From the NCBI GenBank assembly GCA_027728645.1, contig JAQCAA010000004.1:1-41055 (forward strand): DNA of 41,055 bases. Direction: 5' to 3'. Shown here piece by piece: positions 15,917 to 24,665 of the stretch. The DNA is from Actinomycetota bacterium (GTDB lineage: Bacteria; Actinomycetota; Acidimicrobiia; Spongiisociales; UBA5794). Position numbers and translations under genes: made by a program. Numbering within the stretch: position 1 is the first letter of the stretch; every line of letters starts with the position of its first letter. Under the pieces are notes generated by a model that saw only the letters and a list, made by a program, of their open reading frames with translations, ran no database searches and was not told the origin of the DNA.

Positions 15917-18900
15917 TTGGCTAACAGCTTTGCACATCTTCATGTGCACACTGAGTTCTCGATGCTTGACGGTGCCGCGCGCGTGGCGGATCTTGTCAAA
16001 GCTGTGGCTGCTGACGGTCAGCCGGCCGTCGCCATCACCGATCACGGTGTTCTCTACGGAGTGGTTGATTTCGTGAAGGCAGCGCGGAAAGAGGGGATCA
16101 ATCCGATCGTTGGAATGGAGGCCTACCTGACACCAGGGTCGCGTTTCGACCGCCTCCCGCGCCGCGACGACAAGCGCTATCACATGACGATTTTGGCAGA
16201 GAACGACACCGGCTACCGCAATCTCGTCCAGCTCGCCTCGAAGGCCTACCTTGATGGCTACTACTACAAGCCCCGGATCGATGCAGCTCTCTCAGCATTC
16301 CGAAGGTTTGATAGGAACAACTGGTTGCCTCGGAGGGCATGTTCCGCAGTTACTCGGAGTCGACGAAGCAACGGATGACGACCAGCGCGGGCAGGAACGG
16401 GACTTTGCGCAGGCCCTTGCCACAGCTGGGATGTACAACGACATATTCGGCGCTGGAAACTATTTCATTGAGATCCAAGACCACGGTATCCCGGCGCAGC
16501 GCAAGATCATGGAGGATCTTCTCACGATTGGCAAGACGGTCGGAATCCCGTTGCTCGCTGCAAATGATTCGCACTACACACACGCCCATGAGGCGGACGC
16601 CCACGATGCGCTCCTCTGTATTCAGACCGGATCAACCAAGTCTGAGACGGAGCGTTTCAGGTTCCATTCGCAAGAGTTCTACGTCAAGTCTGCTGCGCAG
16701 ATGCGGTCGCTGTTTCCTTCTGCTGACTATCCAGATGCGTGTGACAACACGCTTCTGATAGCTGAGCGCGCCGAAGTGAACATCGAGTTCGACAGGACTC
16801 TCTTGCCACCGTTCACGGTGCCTGACGGTCACGATGAAGATTCCTATCTGAGGGAGCTTGTCATGGCGGGAGCCGCGATGAGATACGGAATCATCGATCC
16901 CGAAAAGGCTGAGCGCATCGACTACGAGCTCAGAGTGATATCTGATATGGGGTTTTCATCGTATTTCCTCATCGTGTGGGACCTTATTGCGTATGCGGCA
17001 GCACGTGGGATCCGAACTGGGCCAGGCAGGGGCAGTGCCGCAGGGTCGATCGTTGCCTACTGCCTCCGGATCACGGCCCTTGATCCCATTGAGTACGGTC
17101 TGATATTCGAGCGGTTCCTCAACCCCGGTCGTCGGGAAATGCCAGACATCGATATGGACTTCGATGAGCGGTACCGCGGTGAAATGATCAAATACACCGC
17201 AGAGAAGTACGGAACAGACCATGTAGCCCAGATCATCACGTTTTCCACCATCAAGGGAAAGCAAGCGATTCGGGATTCAGCGAGAGTGCTTGGCTATCCG
17301 TATTCGACAGGTGATCAGCTCGCGAAGGCCATGCCACCTGCAATTCTCGGTAACGATGCCACCATCGACCAATGCCTGACCAAGCCCGATAGGGAGGCAT
17401 CGGCGGAAGAGCGGGATCACTTCAACGCCGCAGCCGGATTGCGTGACCTCCTCGTCACACTCGATGGTGCACCAGAAATCATCGAAACGGCTCGAGGGCT
17501 TGAGGGTCTGCGTCGCCAAGACTCGATTCACGCAGCAGCGGTCGTGATCTCGCCTGAGCCACTTACGAACATTGTTCCCATCCAACGAAAGGGCGATGGA
17601 GCCGAGGTGGTGACCCAATTCGAAATGCACGGCGTCGAGGACCTCGGGCTTCTCAAGATGGATTTCCTCGGGCTGAGGAACCTCGCGACGATTGAGCGGT
17701 CCCTCGAGCTCATCGAACAAAATACAGGCGAGCGTCCCGACATTGACAATGTAACCCTCGATGACGAGAAGGTCTTCGACATGTTCAGGGCCGGTGACTC
17801 GATGGGCGTCTTCCAGTTCGAAGGTGGACCGATGAGGGCCCTAATGCGCAACCTGGGGCCAGACGAGTTTGAGCACCTCATCGCCCTCAACGCGCTGTAT
17901 CGACCCGGTCCTCTCGGTGCAGGGATGCACCTTGAATACGCCGACAGAAAGAACGGTAAGTCTCCAGTCGAGTACCTCCACGACGACCTTGAACCAGTGC
18001 TGTCAGGCACCTACGGGGTCATGGTGTACCAGGAACAGGTGATGCAGACCGCTGAAAGAATCGCAGGGTTCTCGATGAGTGATGCGGATAGCTTGCGCAA
18101 GGCAATGGGAAAGAAGATTCCAGCCGTCATGCAGGAGCAGGAGGCAAAGTTCGTCGCGGGATGTGTTACGAACGGATACGAAGAGGACCTCGGAAAGAAA
18201 CTCTTCGGGTTCATCGAGCACTTTGCCGGGTACGGCTTCAACAAGAGTCACTCCGCTGCCTATGCACTCGTGGCCTACCAAACGGCATGGCTGAAGGTCC
18301 ACTATCCGGCTGAGTACATGGCTGCTCTGCTGACATCTGCAAAGACCAACAAGGACCGGACAGCGGCGTATCTGCACGAGTGTCGGATGATGGGCATCAC
18401 GGTTGCAGTGCCGGGGGTCAATTTCTCTCAGAGGGACTTCGGGGCACACAACGGCGCGATCGTCTTTGGTCTGTCAGCTGTGAGAAATGTCGGCGAGGCT
18501 GTGACGGACCTCGTTGTTGCTGAGAGGAACGAGAACGGGCCTTATGCATCGTTCTTCGACTTCATCGACAGAGTGGACGTTCAGGCGTTGAACAAGCGCA
18601 CGATTGAGTCGATGATCAAGGCGGGAGCGTTTGACAGCCTCAACCATTCAAGGCGAGGTCTGCTTGAGATTGCCTATCAGATCGTCGATGCCACCGTGAC
18701 GAGACGCAAAGCGGAGGAGGCAGGGCAGTTCAGCTTGTTCGGAGGGGCAACATCAACCGTCACCGATGTCCAGCCTGTCATTCCAGAACATGAGTGGGAT
18801 AAGAAGATTCGGCTCGGCTTCGAAAAGGAAATGCTTGGACTGTATGTGTCTGATCATCCACTGCTCGGTGCCGAGAAGCTCATGAACACGATGACTGACA

Positions 18901-19415
18901 CTCAGATTCCCGAACTGTGGGAACGGGCTGATAGGTCTCAAGCCACGATCGGCGGGGTGATTGGGGCGCTCAGCAGAAGGTATACGAGAGGTGGCGAACC
19001 GATGGTCTACTTCACTGTTGAAGGCCTAACCGGTGCTGTCGAGGCTGTTGCCTTTCCAAAGACCGTGGCCGAATTTGGCCCGATGATTCGTGAGGACGCT
19101 GTTGTTGTGCTCCGCGGCAGAGTCGATCACAGGGGCGACGAGGTGAAGTTCATCGTTCAGGGTGTCACAGAACCGGAACTGACCTCAGACGACAGCGTCA
19201 GGGTTCGCGTGTCGGCGTCGCGTATGTCAGCAACCGTGGCGGAGAAGCTGAAGGTTGTCCTAGCGAATCATCCTGGTTCATCCCCTGTATTCATTCACAT
19301 GACTGGCGAGGGTCCCGAACGTGTTGTCCGCGTCAGTCCGGACCACGCGGTCGACCCACGGTCAGCGCTCTTTGCCGAGTTACGCGAGCTTTTCGGACCT
19401 ACTGCTGTGATGTAG
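15917..19415 (+). CDS. dnaE: DNA polymerase III alpha subunit DnaE, split by an apparent 2-nt frameshift
   Basis: DnaE is the replicative polymerase. The first frame starts at TTG 15917 (GAGGGA 5 nt upstream) with the PHP motif HLHVHTEFSMLDG and runs to about 16286; the second continues from about 16293 to the TAG at 19413-19415. The break is in a (CT)3 tract at 16287-16292: adding one CT gives RIDAALSQHSEGLIGTTGCLGGH, joining both frames into the conserved PHP sequence. The joined protein is about 1165 residues, like actinobacterial DnaE1. The catalytic PDIDMDFDER lies near residue 410, GYGFNKSHSAAYA near 770, and an OB-fold follows. As dnaE is essential, a sequencing error or slippage correction is more likely than real loss, unless another dnaE exists. 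Confidence 0.95.
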
Positions 19416-20466
19416 GGATGTTGGCGAATCCATTCGAAACATCGACGGCAGACAAGAGCGAAGCGAGTTCATCGAGCGTTGACGGCGGAGGGACACGCCA
19501 ACCGATCTCGTGAACTGGGAGGCGATAGCGCGCTGACAGCTCGCGGGCTGCTTCGATCTGGCGGCGGGCCTCAGCAGACCAAGCTACGAGATTGTTCGTC
19601 AGCACAGCCGCCGTTGGATCGCTTGAGTCCGTAGCGGATGCTCGCCGATCCGCTTCCTCGATCCATGACTCCGGAAGCATGCGGTTGAACAGGATCGCCT
19701 CTGGTGTGATCTTGATTCCGGCGAGTTCCTCGAAGAACCGTGTCGTTTCGTAGATCGGCGTCGGGTCAGCGGTGGTAACAATGATCGTGTCTGCCGCCCG
19801 GAGATGGCGCTCGATCGCCTTGGATCGCACAGCCAGACGGTCGTAGATGGTGCGGAGGTCGAGGAGGAAGTCTGCAACATCCGAAAGCATCGGTCCTCCG
19901 AGAACGCCGTCGGCTAGCCGAAGCATCGGTTTCGCTGTGAATTGAAAGAGAACCGATCTTCCTGGAAGTCTTGACCCAGTGAGCCATCGAAGCAGTTTTC
20001 CTGACACAAGCTCACCGGTACTCGCCGGTGCCAAGAAGAAGTCCATTCCTCCCGAGGATGGGGGAGTGTCAATCACGATCGCTCCGTAGCGACCGGACTC
20101 GATGTACTCGGCCATTCGCTCGCCAGCGGCATAGGACTGTGCTGCTGGGAACCGATCGGCTATCGCTCTGAAGTATGGGTTGACGAGCAATCTGTCTGCA
20201 ACTTCTGGATCGGCGTACCGGTGGATAATCCCCTCCCAAGATGCTGCGACGTCGAGCATCGCCGCATACAGGTTCGGTTCGCTGAGCACGAGTTGAGGTT
20301 CGTCGCCGAGTTCTCCAGCGGACAGTGCGTCTGCGAGCCTCTTCGCTGGGTCAATGGTGAGAACCAGGGTCCTGAGGCCGGATCTTGCGAGAATTACGCC
20401 GATCGCTGCCGCGAGCGTCGTCTTCCCGACGCCTCCTGCACCAGTGACAACAACGGTCCGAGTCAT
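19399..20466 (-). CDS. ArsA/Get3-like ATPase (second of a pair)
   Basis: This is a P-loop NTPase of the ArsA/Get3 (SIMIBI, MinD-like) class, 355 residues. The deviant Walker A is TGAGGVGKTTLAAA at residues 7-20, followed by VLTIDPAKRLADALS (switch region typical of ArsA/Get3) and IVIDTPPSSGGMDF (Walker B/switch II). It overlaps the upstream homologue by 4 nt (ATGA) and so forms an operon with it. The arrangement resembles the mycobacterial Rv3679-Rv3680 pair, proposed to be Get3-like; true arsenite or tail-anchored protein function is not shown by sequence. No CxxC metal pair typical of Get3 dimers is visible. Its 3' end overlaps convergent dnaE by 17 nt. Confidence 0.88.
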   Translation of the reverse strand: MTRTVVVTGAGGVGKTTLAAAIGVILARSGLRTLVLTIDPAKRLADALSAGELGDEPQLVLSEPNLYAAMLDVAASWEGIIHRYADPEVADRLLVNPYFRAIADRFPAAQSYAAGERMAEYIESGRYGAIVIDTPPSSGGMDFFLAPASTGELVSGKLLRWLTGSRLPGRSVLFQFTAKPMLRLADGVLGGPMLSDVADFLLDLRTIYDRLAVRSKAIERHLRAADTIIVTTADPTPIYETTRFFEELAGIKITPEAILFNRMLPESWIEEADRRASATDSSDPTAAVLTNNLVAWSAEARRQIEAARELSARYRLPVHEIGWRVPPPSTLDELASLLSAVDVSNGFANIPTSQQ

Positions 20467-21320
20467 CCTGCCCTCATTGCGGCTGCCAGTTGAACCGCGA
20501 CCTCGCCAGGGGTTGACACGCCCATGAGGTAGGGCAGCGAAACGTCGATATCGATCTGGGCCATCCAGTGGTGTTGGAGGCTTTCGACGGACCGCTGGTG
20601 AACAGCTGCTTCACGAAGAGGCCCGTCTACAAGGTTCTTGACATGACCCTCAGTGATACCTGACTTGGCGACGATTCGGTTCATGACAACGATTGGTGTC
20701 GGGCAGAGCCGCTCGCTGGTGATGGTTTCAATTGCCTCGACCGTTTCGATCACAGGAAGTTCGGCTGGATTCGAAACAAGGACCACCTGAGTAATCGACG
20801 AGTCAGACAGTGTTGCGGTGAGCGATCCCGCTTGCCGCTTGACGCGACCTGTCGGCACAAGCGCCGCGATGGTCGAGGGGGCTCGAAGGTAGCTTTGAAA
20901 CTGACCGAGAGACGGCGTATCGACGATGACGGCATCCCATTTCTCTTTCCACGTCTCAAAAATTGGCTTACCGATACTGATGATTTCCCGTACCCCCGGA
21001 GCTGTGTCGACCAGGACACTCAATGCCCCTGCAAGGGTTCTGGACGGGGCGCCGCCCGGTACATGAAGTTGAGTTTTCAAATACTCGTCAAGGGCTGCGG
21101 AGCGCACCATCGTCATTGCCCACACGCCAGTTCGAACTTGGGTCGGCTCGTAGGTGAGCGAACTGGTTCGAAGATGGGTTCCGAGGCCAAGGCCGGTTCC
21201 AAGGTCGATTGCAAGCACCGTTTGACCGCGTAGGGCCCTTTCAATGGCGAGTGCCGCCGTGACGGCAGACTTTCCGGTGCCGCCTTTGCCAGAAACCAGT
21301 ACGAGATCAGTCGCTCCCAT
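20463..21320 (-). CDS. ArsA/Get3-like ATPase (first of a pair)
   Basis: The 285-residue P-loop protein has the deviant Walker A SGKGGTGKSAVTAAL with the intermonomer lysine in KGG, then a switch I region with AIDLGTGLGLGTHL, and VIVDTPSLGQFQ as Walker B/switch II. It is a divergent ArsA/Get3 homologue: the DP of the usual DPAxxL switch is replaced by DLG, so ATPase cycling may differ from its partner downstream. The ATG at 21320 is preferred over the adjacent GTG 21323 because TACGCT lies exactly 6 nt upstream of it, the leaderless arrangement seen in several other genes here. Function is likely shared with the partner encoded 4 nt into its end. Confidence 0.87.
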   Translation of the reverse strand: MGATDLVLVSGKGGTGKSAVTAALAIERALRGQTVLAIDLGTGLGLGTHLRTSSLTYEPTQVRTGVWAMTMVRSAALDEYLKTQLHVPGGAPSRTLAGALSVLVDTAPGVREIISIGKPIFETWKEKWDAVIVDTPSLGQFQSYLRAPSTIAALVPTGRVKRQAGSLTATLSDSSITQVVLVSNPAELPVIETVEAIETITSERLCPTPIVVMNRIVAKSGITEGHVKNLVDGPLREAAVHQRSVESLQHHWMAQIDIDVSLPYLMGVSTPGEVAVQLAAAMRAG

Positions 21321-21326
21321 CACTTG

Positions 21327-21332
21327 AGCGTA
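21327..21332 (-). promoter_or_regulatory. Leaderless -10 element TACGCT of the ArsA-like pair
   Basis: On the minus strand TACGCT is followed by 6 nt and then ATG at 21320, placing the expected transcription start at the start codon. It faces a second TACGCT on the plus strand at 21357-21362 that could serve the divergent small gene. Confidence 0.5.
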
Positions 21333-21388
21333 CTCCCGCAGTCACCTGAGCATGCCTACGCTCACCGTGATCGACCAAGGATGGCGCT

Positions 21389-21601
21389 GTGGCACAACTC
21401 GATATGGACGAATTTCTCGATCGCTTTGAACGAAGGGCGAAAGCGGTCAGGGAGCGGGGCGTTCCGCCGCTTGAAGGCGAGGCACGCAAGCACTTCATCG
21501 ACAGCGCAGAGAAGGATTTCCTCGATTATTCCCTCGTAGCTTCAGCTTCGTGGGAGGTCGTCGACGGCGAACTGGTGCTCAGAATTCCACTCGGGTTGTA
21601 G
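21389..21601 (+). CDS. Small acidic protein divergent from the ArsA-like pair
   Basis: I do not recognise a named family. The 70-residue protein starts at GTG 21389 with AAGGA about 7 nt upstream and reads as an N-terminal helix (MDEFLDRFERRAKAVRERG), a middle HFIDSAEKDFLDYSLVASASWEV and a short beta-like tail VVDGELVLRIPLGL. A TACGCT -10 candidate at 21357 would give an mRNA leader of about 20 nt. Mycobacteria have a small uncharacterised gene (Rv3678A) beside their ArsA-like pair; whether this is the same protein is a guess. Its place suggests a partner or regulator of the ATPase pair. Confidence 0.75.
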   Translation: MAQLDMDEFLDRFERRAKAVRERGVPPLEGEARKHFIDSAEKDFLDYSLVASASWEVVDGELVLRIPLGL

Positions 21602-21621
21602 CGACTCGCGCGCTCAGAGCC

Positions 21622-23325
21622 TCACGCAGTCGGATCTTCGATGCCGAGTGCTTCTCGTTTTGAAGCAGCCCTTCGCTCAGTCTCGAGGCGTGCCAGATCG
21701 TATTCGTGATGGTCGACGAAGGTCATAGCGTCGGCAATCCGTCTGTGCCCTGCGCCGTCGCGGATGAGTATGTGCATCTGTTGACATATGTCCCTGTAGT
21801 CGGGGTGGCCGCCTTGTTGGGTCCGTAGTTCGAGCATGTGGAACGCTTCGCGTGCGTTGAGGTTCATCACGAACCTGATCTTCTGAGCGAAAGGGACAAC
21901 GTACTGAGCGACGTCTGGCGATGTTGCCATTGCAACATCGTGATAGAGAGTCGCCGATCGCTCCATGGACGATTCCCAAGCATCGGTTGCAGAGATTGCC
22001 TCGATCGCCGGTGGAGTGGTGAATCCATGGTTCGGTGCCAGCGGCTGCCACTCAAGTGTGAGCATTCGGTGCCGTTGAAGGTCTCTGAAGATGCCGTAGT
22101 CGCACAGCACGTCGAAGCGATAAAACGTTTGTTCCATTCCGCGGCCCGGTTTGTGCCTGCGGTTGGTCCGATCACCAACATAGGACCGGAAGATGTCGTC
22201 TATTTGAGTTTCCGACATCCGGGCGACTTCGGCACGAATCTGTTCGTCTGGCAGATTCGTGTAGGCGTACAGGGCGGCGGCTGCCACTTTTCGCTCACCC
22301 TCAGGGTCGAATTCGACCAGCGTTACGGAAGGTGCTTGGGCCGGAATCTGTGCCAGCCGAGAAGCCTGATCGGACATGGAATCTGCGATATTCGAGAAGT
22401 ACTCCGTCCACGCTCCGCCGCGGTCAGGGATGTCAACTCGCTTCATGAACGACGGAATCATCTTGCGAAGCTCAACAAGCATGAGGTCGCCAAACCAACG
22501 GACTTCTTCGAGGGGATGTGCCTGCATCCGGAGGAGAAGGGCCTCGTACGCCTGCCCTGAGGCGAAGATGCCGACATTCGATGTTGTCGACGCAGGGAGG
22601 AGTCCTCTGGCGTCGTCGCATGCCTTGGCTCGTATGGTCGACTTCCATACAAAGCCAGAGTCGCCGTCTTGTTTGGGATGCATCTCTTCGTAGTAGGTCA
22701 CGAGGTCGGCCACAACATCGGAATACAAAGCAAAGGATGTGTTCATCTCCGATTGGTAGCGATCAGAAAGACCTGCCGGTCCGAGCTCGATCGGGGTGTG
22801 GAACCGGTAGCTGTCACCGAGCTTCTCGTCGTAAAAGATGTACCTCGTCGATTGCTCGAGATAGGAAGCAAGGCGTCCCCACTCCAGAACCTTCGTCAAT
22901 ATGTTCGATGCCTGCTCAACGGCTAGGTGAGCGGCTCCGAGCTGGGCCACTGAATCGTCGCCGTATTGAGTGAATACCCTGTCGTACAGCTTCTCCGCCC
23001 TGTCGAGACCAACGAGTCCTTGGTCTGTCTTTTGAGCTGCGATCGCCTCGACGCCGAGTGCTGGCTCTGCTGCGAACTCATCTAGGAATAGCCGCCGTAC
23101 CGATTTTGGGGACCGGCTGTACCGGGCGAACAGGGCACCCTTGACGACCTCTGGAAGTCCGATGATTCCAAAGACAGGCTGGTGAGGATTCGTGAAATGA
23201 CGATTGACAACAGCGAGTTCCTCTGCCGTGAACTCCTCAGTGTGAAACGAATGCGCTGTGTTGAGCGGTGCCACGAACGAGGGCCTTTCGACGGATAATG
23301 GCACCGTACCGGAGGCACGGTTCAT
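21622..23325 (-). CDS. Double-domain ThyX-fold (Thy1) protein of unknown activity
   Basis: The protein of about 567 residues looks like two fused ThyX (flavin-dependent thymidylate synthase) units. The first half has LEWGRLASYLEQSTRY (about 148-162), which matches the RHRxxSxNExSxRY signature except that RH and N are lost, and then ARGLLPASTTSN and LLLRMQAHPLEEVR as in ThyX. The second half has LQRHRMLTLEW (RHR at about 418), keeping RHR but losing the S/E/S/RY part, then NLNAREAFHMLELRTQQGGHPDYR. So each half keeps a complementary piece of the signature. Canonical ThyX is about 250 residues and tetrameric; activity here cannot be assumed. The start is uncertain: ATG 23325, TTG 23331 and GTG 23274 are all possible, and none has a strong ribosome binding site. 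Confidence 0.8.
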   Translation of the reverse strand: MNRASGTVPLSVERPSFVAPLNTAHSFHTEEFTAEELAVVNRHFTNPHQPVFGIIGLPEVVKGALFARYSRSPKSVRRLFLDEFAAEPALGVEAIAAQKTDQGLVGLDRAEKLYDRVFTQYGDDSVAQLGAAHLAVEQASNILTKVLEWGRLASYLEQSTRYIFYDEKLGDSYRFHTPIELGPAGLSDRYQSEMNTSFALYSDVVADLVTYYEEMHPKQDGDSGFVWKSTIRAKACDDARGLLPASTTSNVGIFASGQAYEALLLRMQAHPLEEVRWFGDLMLVELRKMIPSFMKRVDIPDRGGAWTEYFSNIADSMSDQASRLAQIPAQAPSVTLVEFDPEGERKVAAAALYAYTNLPDEQIRAEVARMSETQIDDIFRSYVGDRTNRRHKPGRGMEQTFYRFDVLCDYGIFRDLQRHRMLTLEWQPLAPNHGFTTPPAIEAISATDAWESSMERSATLYHDVAMATSPDVAQYVVPFAQKIRFVMNLNAREAFHMLELRTQQGGHPDYRDICQQMHILIRDGAGHRRIADAMTFVDHHEYDLARLETERRAASKREALGIEDPTA

Positions 23326-23346
23326 CAGCAATCTTTGGCCGCTGGG

Positions 23347-23352
23347 TAGCCT
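23347..23352 (+). promoter_or_regulatory. Leaderless -10 element TAGCCT
   Basis: TAGCCT is followed by exactly 6 nt and ATG 23359. No Shine-Dalgarno sequence precedes that start, so a leaderless mRNA for the small membrane protein is likely. Confidence 0.5.
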
Positions 23353-23358
23353 TACAGA

Positions 23359-23622
23359 ATGGTCGTCGTACGGATTGTTCTTGGCGCACTCATTGCAGTG
23401 CTCGTCGTTGTTCTAGCTCTCCCAGCGGTGGTGTTGATGGACCTGGTCATCGGAGGGACGGGGCTTGGCTTGTGCGTGGATGGTCTCGGAGCATGCGACA
23501 CATCGCTCTTCGCTGTGCTCGAGTTGCTGCTTCTGTTTACTGCAGCATCAGTTGCGCTCGGCTTCGCTGTTGCAGGGTGTTTGAGATTTCTGACACGAAA
23601 CACGCGCTCGGCTGGGCAGTAG
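23359..23622 (+). CDS. Small two-helix membrane protein, unknown function
   Basis: The family is not recognised. The 87-residue protein has two hydrophobic helices (about 3-32, VRIVLGALIAVLVVVLALPA, and about 49-75, LFAVLELLLLFTAASVALGFA) joined by a loop with two cysteines (LCVDGLGACD) that probably lies outside the membrane and might form a disulfide. The tail is short and basic (RFLTRNTRSAGQ). The start fits the TANNNT-N6-ATG leaderless pattern. It is divergent from the ThyX-fold gene and precedes another membrane protein by 59 nt. Confidence 0.7.
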   Translation: MVVVRIVLGALIAVLVVVLALPAVVLMDLVIGGTGLGLCVDGLGACDTSLFAVLELLLLFTAASVALGFAVAGCLRFLTRNTRSAGQ

Positions 23623-23669
23623 AATCGCCGTCGTTAGATTGGCAAGTCGAGACCACTTTGCTCGGCTGG

Positions 23670-23675
23670 TAACCT
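23670..23675 (+). promoter_or_regulatory. Leaderless -10 element TAACCT
   Basis: TAACCT, then CCCCTG (6 nt), then ATG 23682. This supports the first of two nearby in-frame ATG codons as the start of the next gene. Confidence 0.5.
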
Positions 23676-23681
23676 CCCCTG

Positions 23682-24131
23682 ATGGAGAATATGTCAGAAG
23701 ACCCGCTCCTGATGGGAGAGAGGCCGTTGCGCGAGCGACTGCCAGATTATGCCGGCGTGTTCGTGCTTGGACTCGCAGCTTCGGCTCTTGCCGGCATCCT
23801 CTATTCAGTCGTCTTCGATAGCAAGATGACCAGTTCCGTCGGGAACGTAATCATGTTTTACGGCGTGATTCTTATGTTCATCGGCGGTGCAACGGGGGGC
23901 GGGTACACGAGCATCGGAGCTGGGGCTGCCAGGGCACTCTTCACCACCAGAACCGCTATCGACGACCCTATCGACGAACCGCGTGAGGTAGATCCAATTC
24001 CAGGAAAGCCTGTCAGGATGGATCCACGGGAACAAATGCGACAGGGGCTTCGCCCAGAAGCGAATCCGACATCGTTTTGGCAGGTCATCGGCGGCATCTC
24101 TTACCTCATCATTGGATTCCTCATTCTTTGA
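23682..24131 (+). CDS. Membrane protein with three predicted helices, unknown function
   Basis: The 149-residue protein is not assigned to a family. It has an acidic N-terminus, helices at about 24-44 (AGVFVLGLAASALAGILYSVV), about 52-72 (VGNVIMFYGVILMFIGGATGGG) and at the very C-terminus (about 132-149, VIGGISYLIIGFLIL), with a proline-rich charged stretch between (DPIDEPREVDPIPGKP). ATG 23682 fits the leaderless pattern; ATG 23691 has GGAG three nt upstream and is the alternative. The protein appears complete. It is convergent with the thioesterase gene, with 60 nt between their ends. Confidence 0.68.
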   Translation: MENMSEDPLLMGERPLRERLPDYAGVFVLGLAASALAGILYSVVFDSKMTSSVGNVIMFYGVILMFIGGATGGGYTSIGAGAARALFTTRTAIDDPIDEPREVDPIPGKPVRMDPREQMRQGLRPEANPTSFWQVIGGISYLIIGFLIL

Positions 24132-24191
24132 TCAGGCCCTCACCCTGGACGCAACGACGCGGGACCCACAGCGAAGTGATTACCGTAGCGA

Positions 24192-24632
24192 CTACCGCAG
24201 GTCGGACAGCCTCTTCGCCACGACAAACAGACCTGTTGACTCAGCGATGACTACATCGTTCGCTTCGAGTCTCGCTTCAATCGAGAGGCGTTTACCTCTG
24301 CGCTCCTTCACTCTCCCGATGAGGCTGAAGTCGGCACCAACCTCTGCCTGTCGGCGGTAGCGGATATCAAGCTTTGCGGTGAAGACGAACACCCCCTCGG
24401 TGAGCATTGCCGACCACGCGGATATTTCGTCAAGTGCAGTAGCGACGACTCCGCCATGGAGAACCCCCTCGAACCCCGCAAAGTGGCTAGACGCGTTGAA
24501 AGGCGCAGACACCTCGTTTCCGTCAACTTGGAAGCCGTCGAGCCGAAGGCCTGCGGCGTTGTCGAGGCCGCAGCCAAAACATTGTGTGTACTGGGTGCGA
24601 AGGAGAGCAATTGTGTCGGCATCCGGAGTCAT
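24192..24632 (-). CDS. PaaI-type hotdog-fold acyl-CoA thioesterase
   Basis: The 146-residue protein has the hotdog-fold pattern CFGCGLDNAAGLRL near residue 18 and HGGVVATALDEISAWSA near 59, the HGG and DE residues being the usual thioesterase active-site neighbourhood, then KLDIRYRRQAEVG. Such enzymes hydrolyse acyl-CoA or aryl-CoA thioesters in the cytosol; the substrate is not visible. The start ATG 24632 is preceded by TAGGGT with exactly 6 nt between on the minus strand, so it is probably leaderless. It is divergent from nth. Confidence 0.85.
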   Translation of the reverse strand: MTPDADTIALLRTQYTQCFGCGLDNAAGLRLDGFQVDGNEVSAPFNASSHFAGFEGVLHGGVVATALDEISAWSAMLTEGVFVFTAKLDIRYRRQAEVGADFSLIGRVKERRGKRLSIEARLEANDVVIAESTGLFVVAKRLSDLR

Positions 24633-24638
24633 GGCGTC

Positions 24639-24644
24639 ACCCTA
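24639..24644 (-). promoter_or_regulatory. Leaderless -10 element TAGGGT
   Basis: Minus strand TAGGGT, then GACGCC, then ATG 24632. The same GACGCC spacer occurs before polA. TACTAT at 24652-24657 on the plus strand, 8 nt before the nth ATG, makes this a compact divergent promoter region. Confidence 0.5.
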
Positions 24645-24665
24645 CCGCCTGTACTATCGGTCCCC

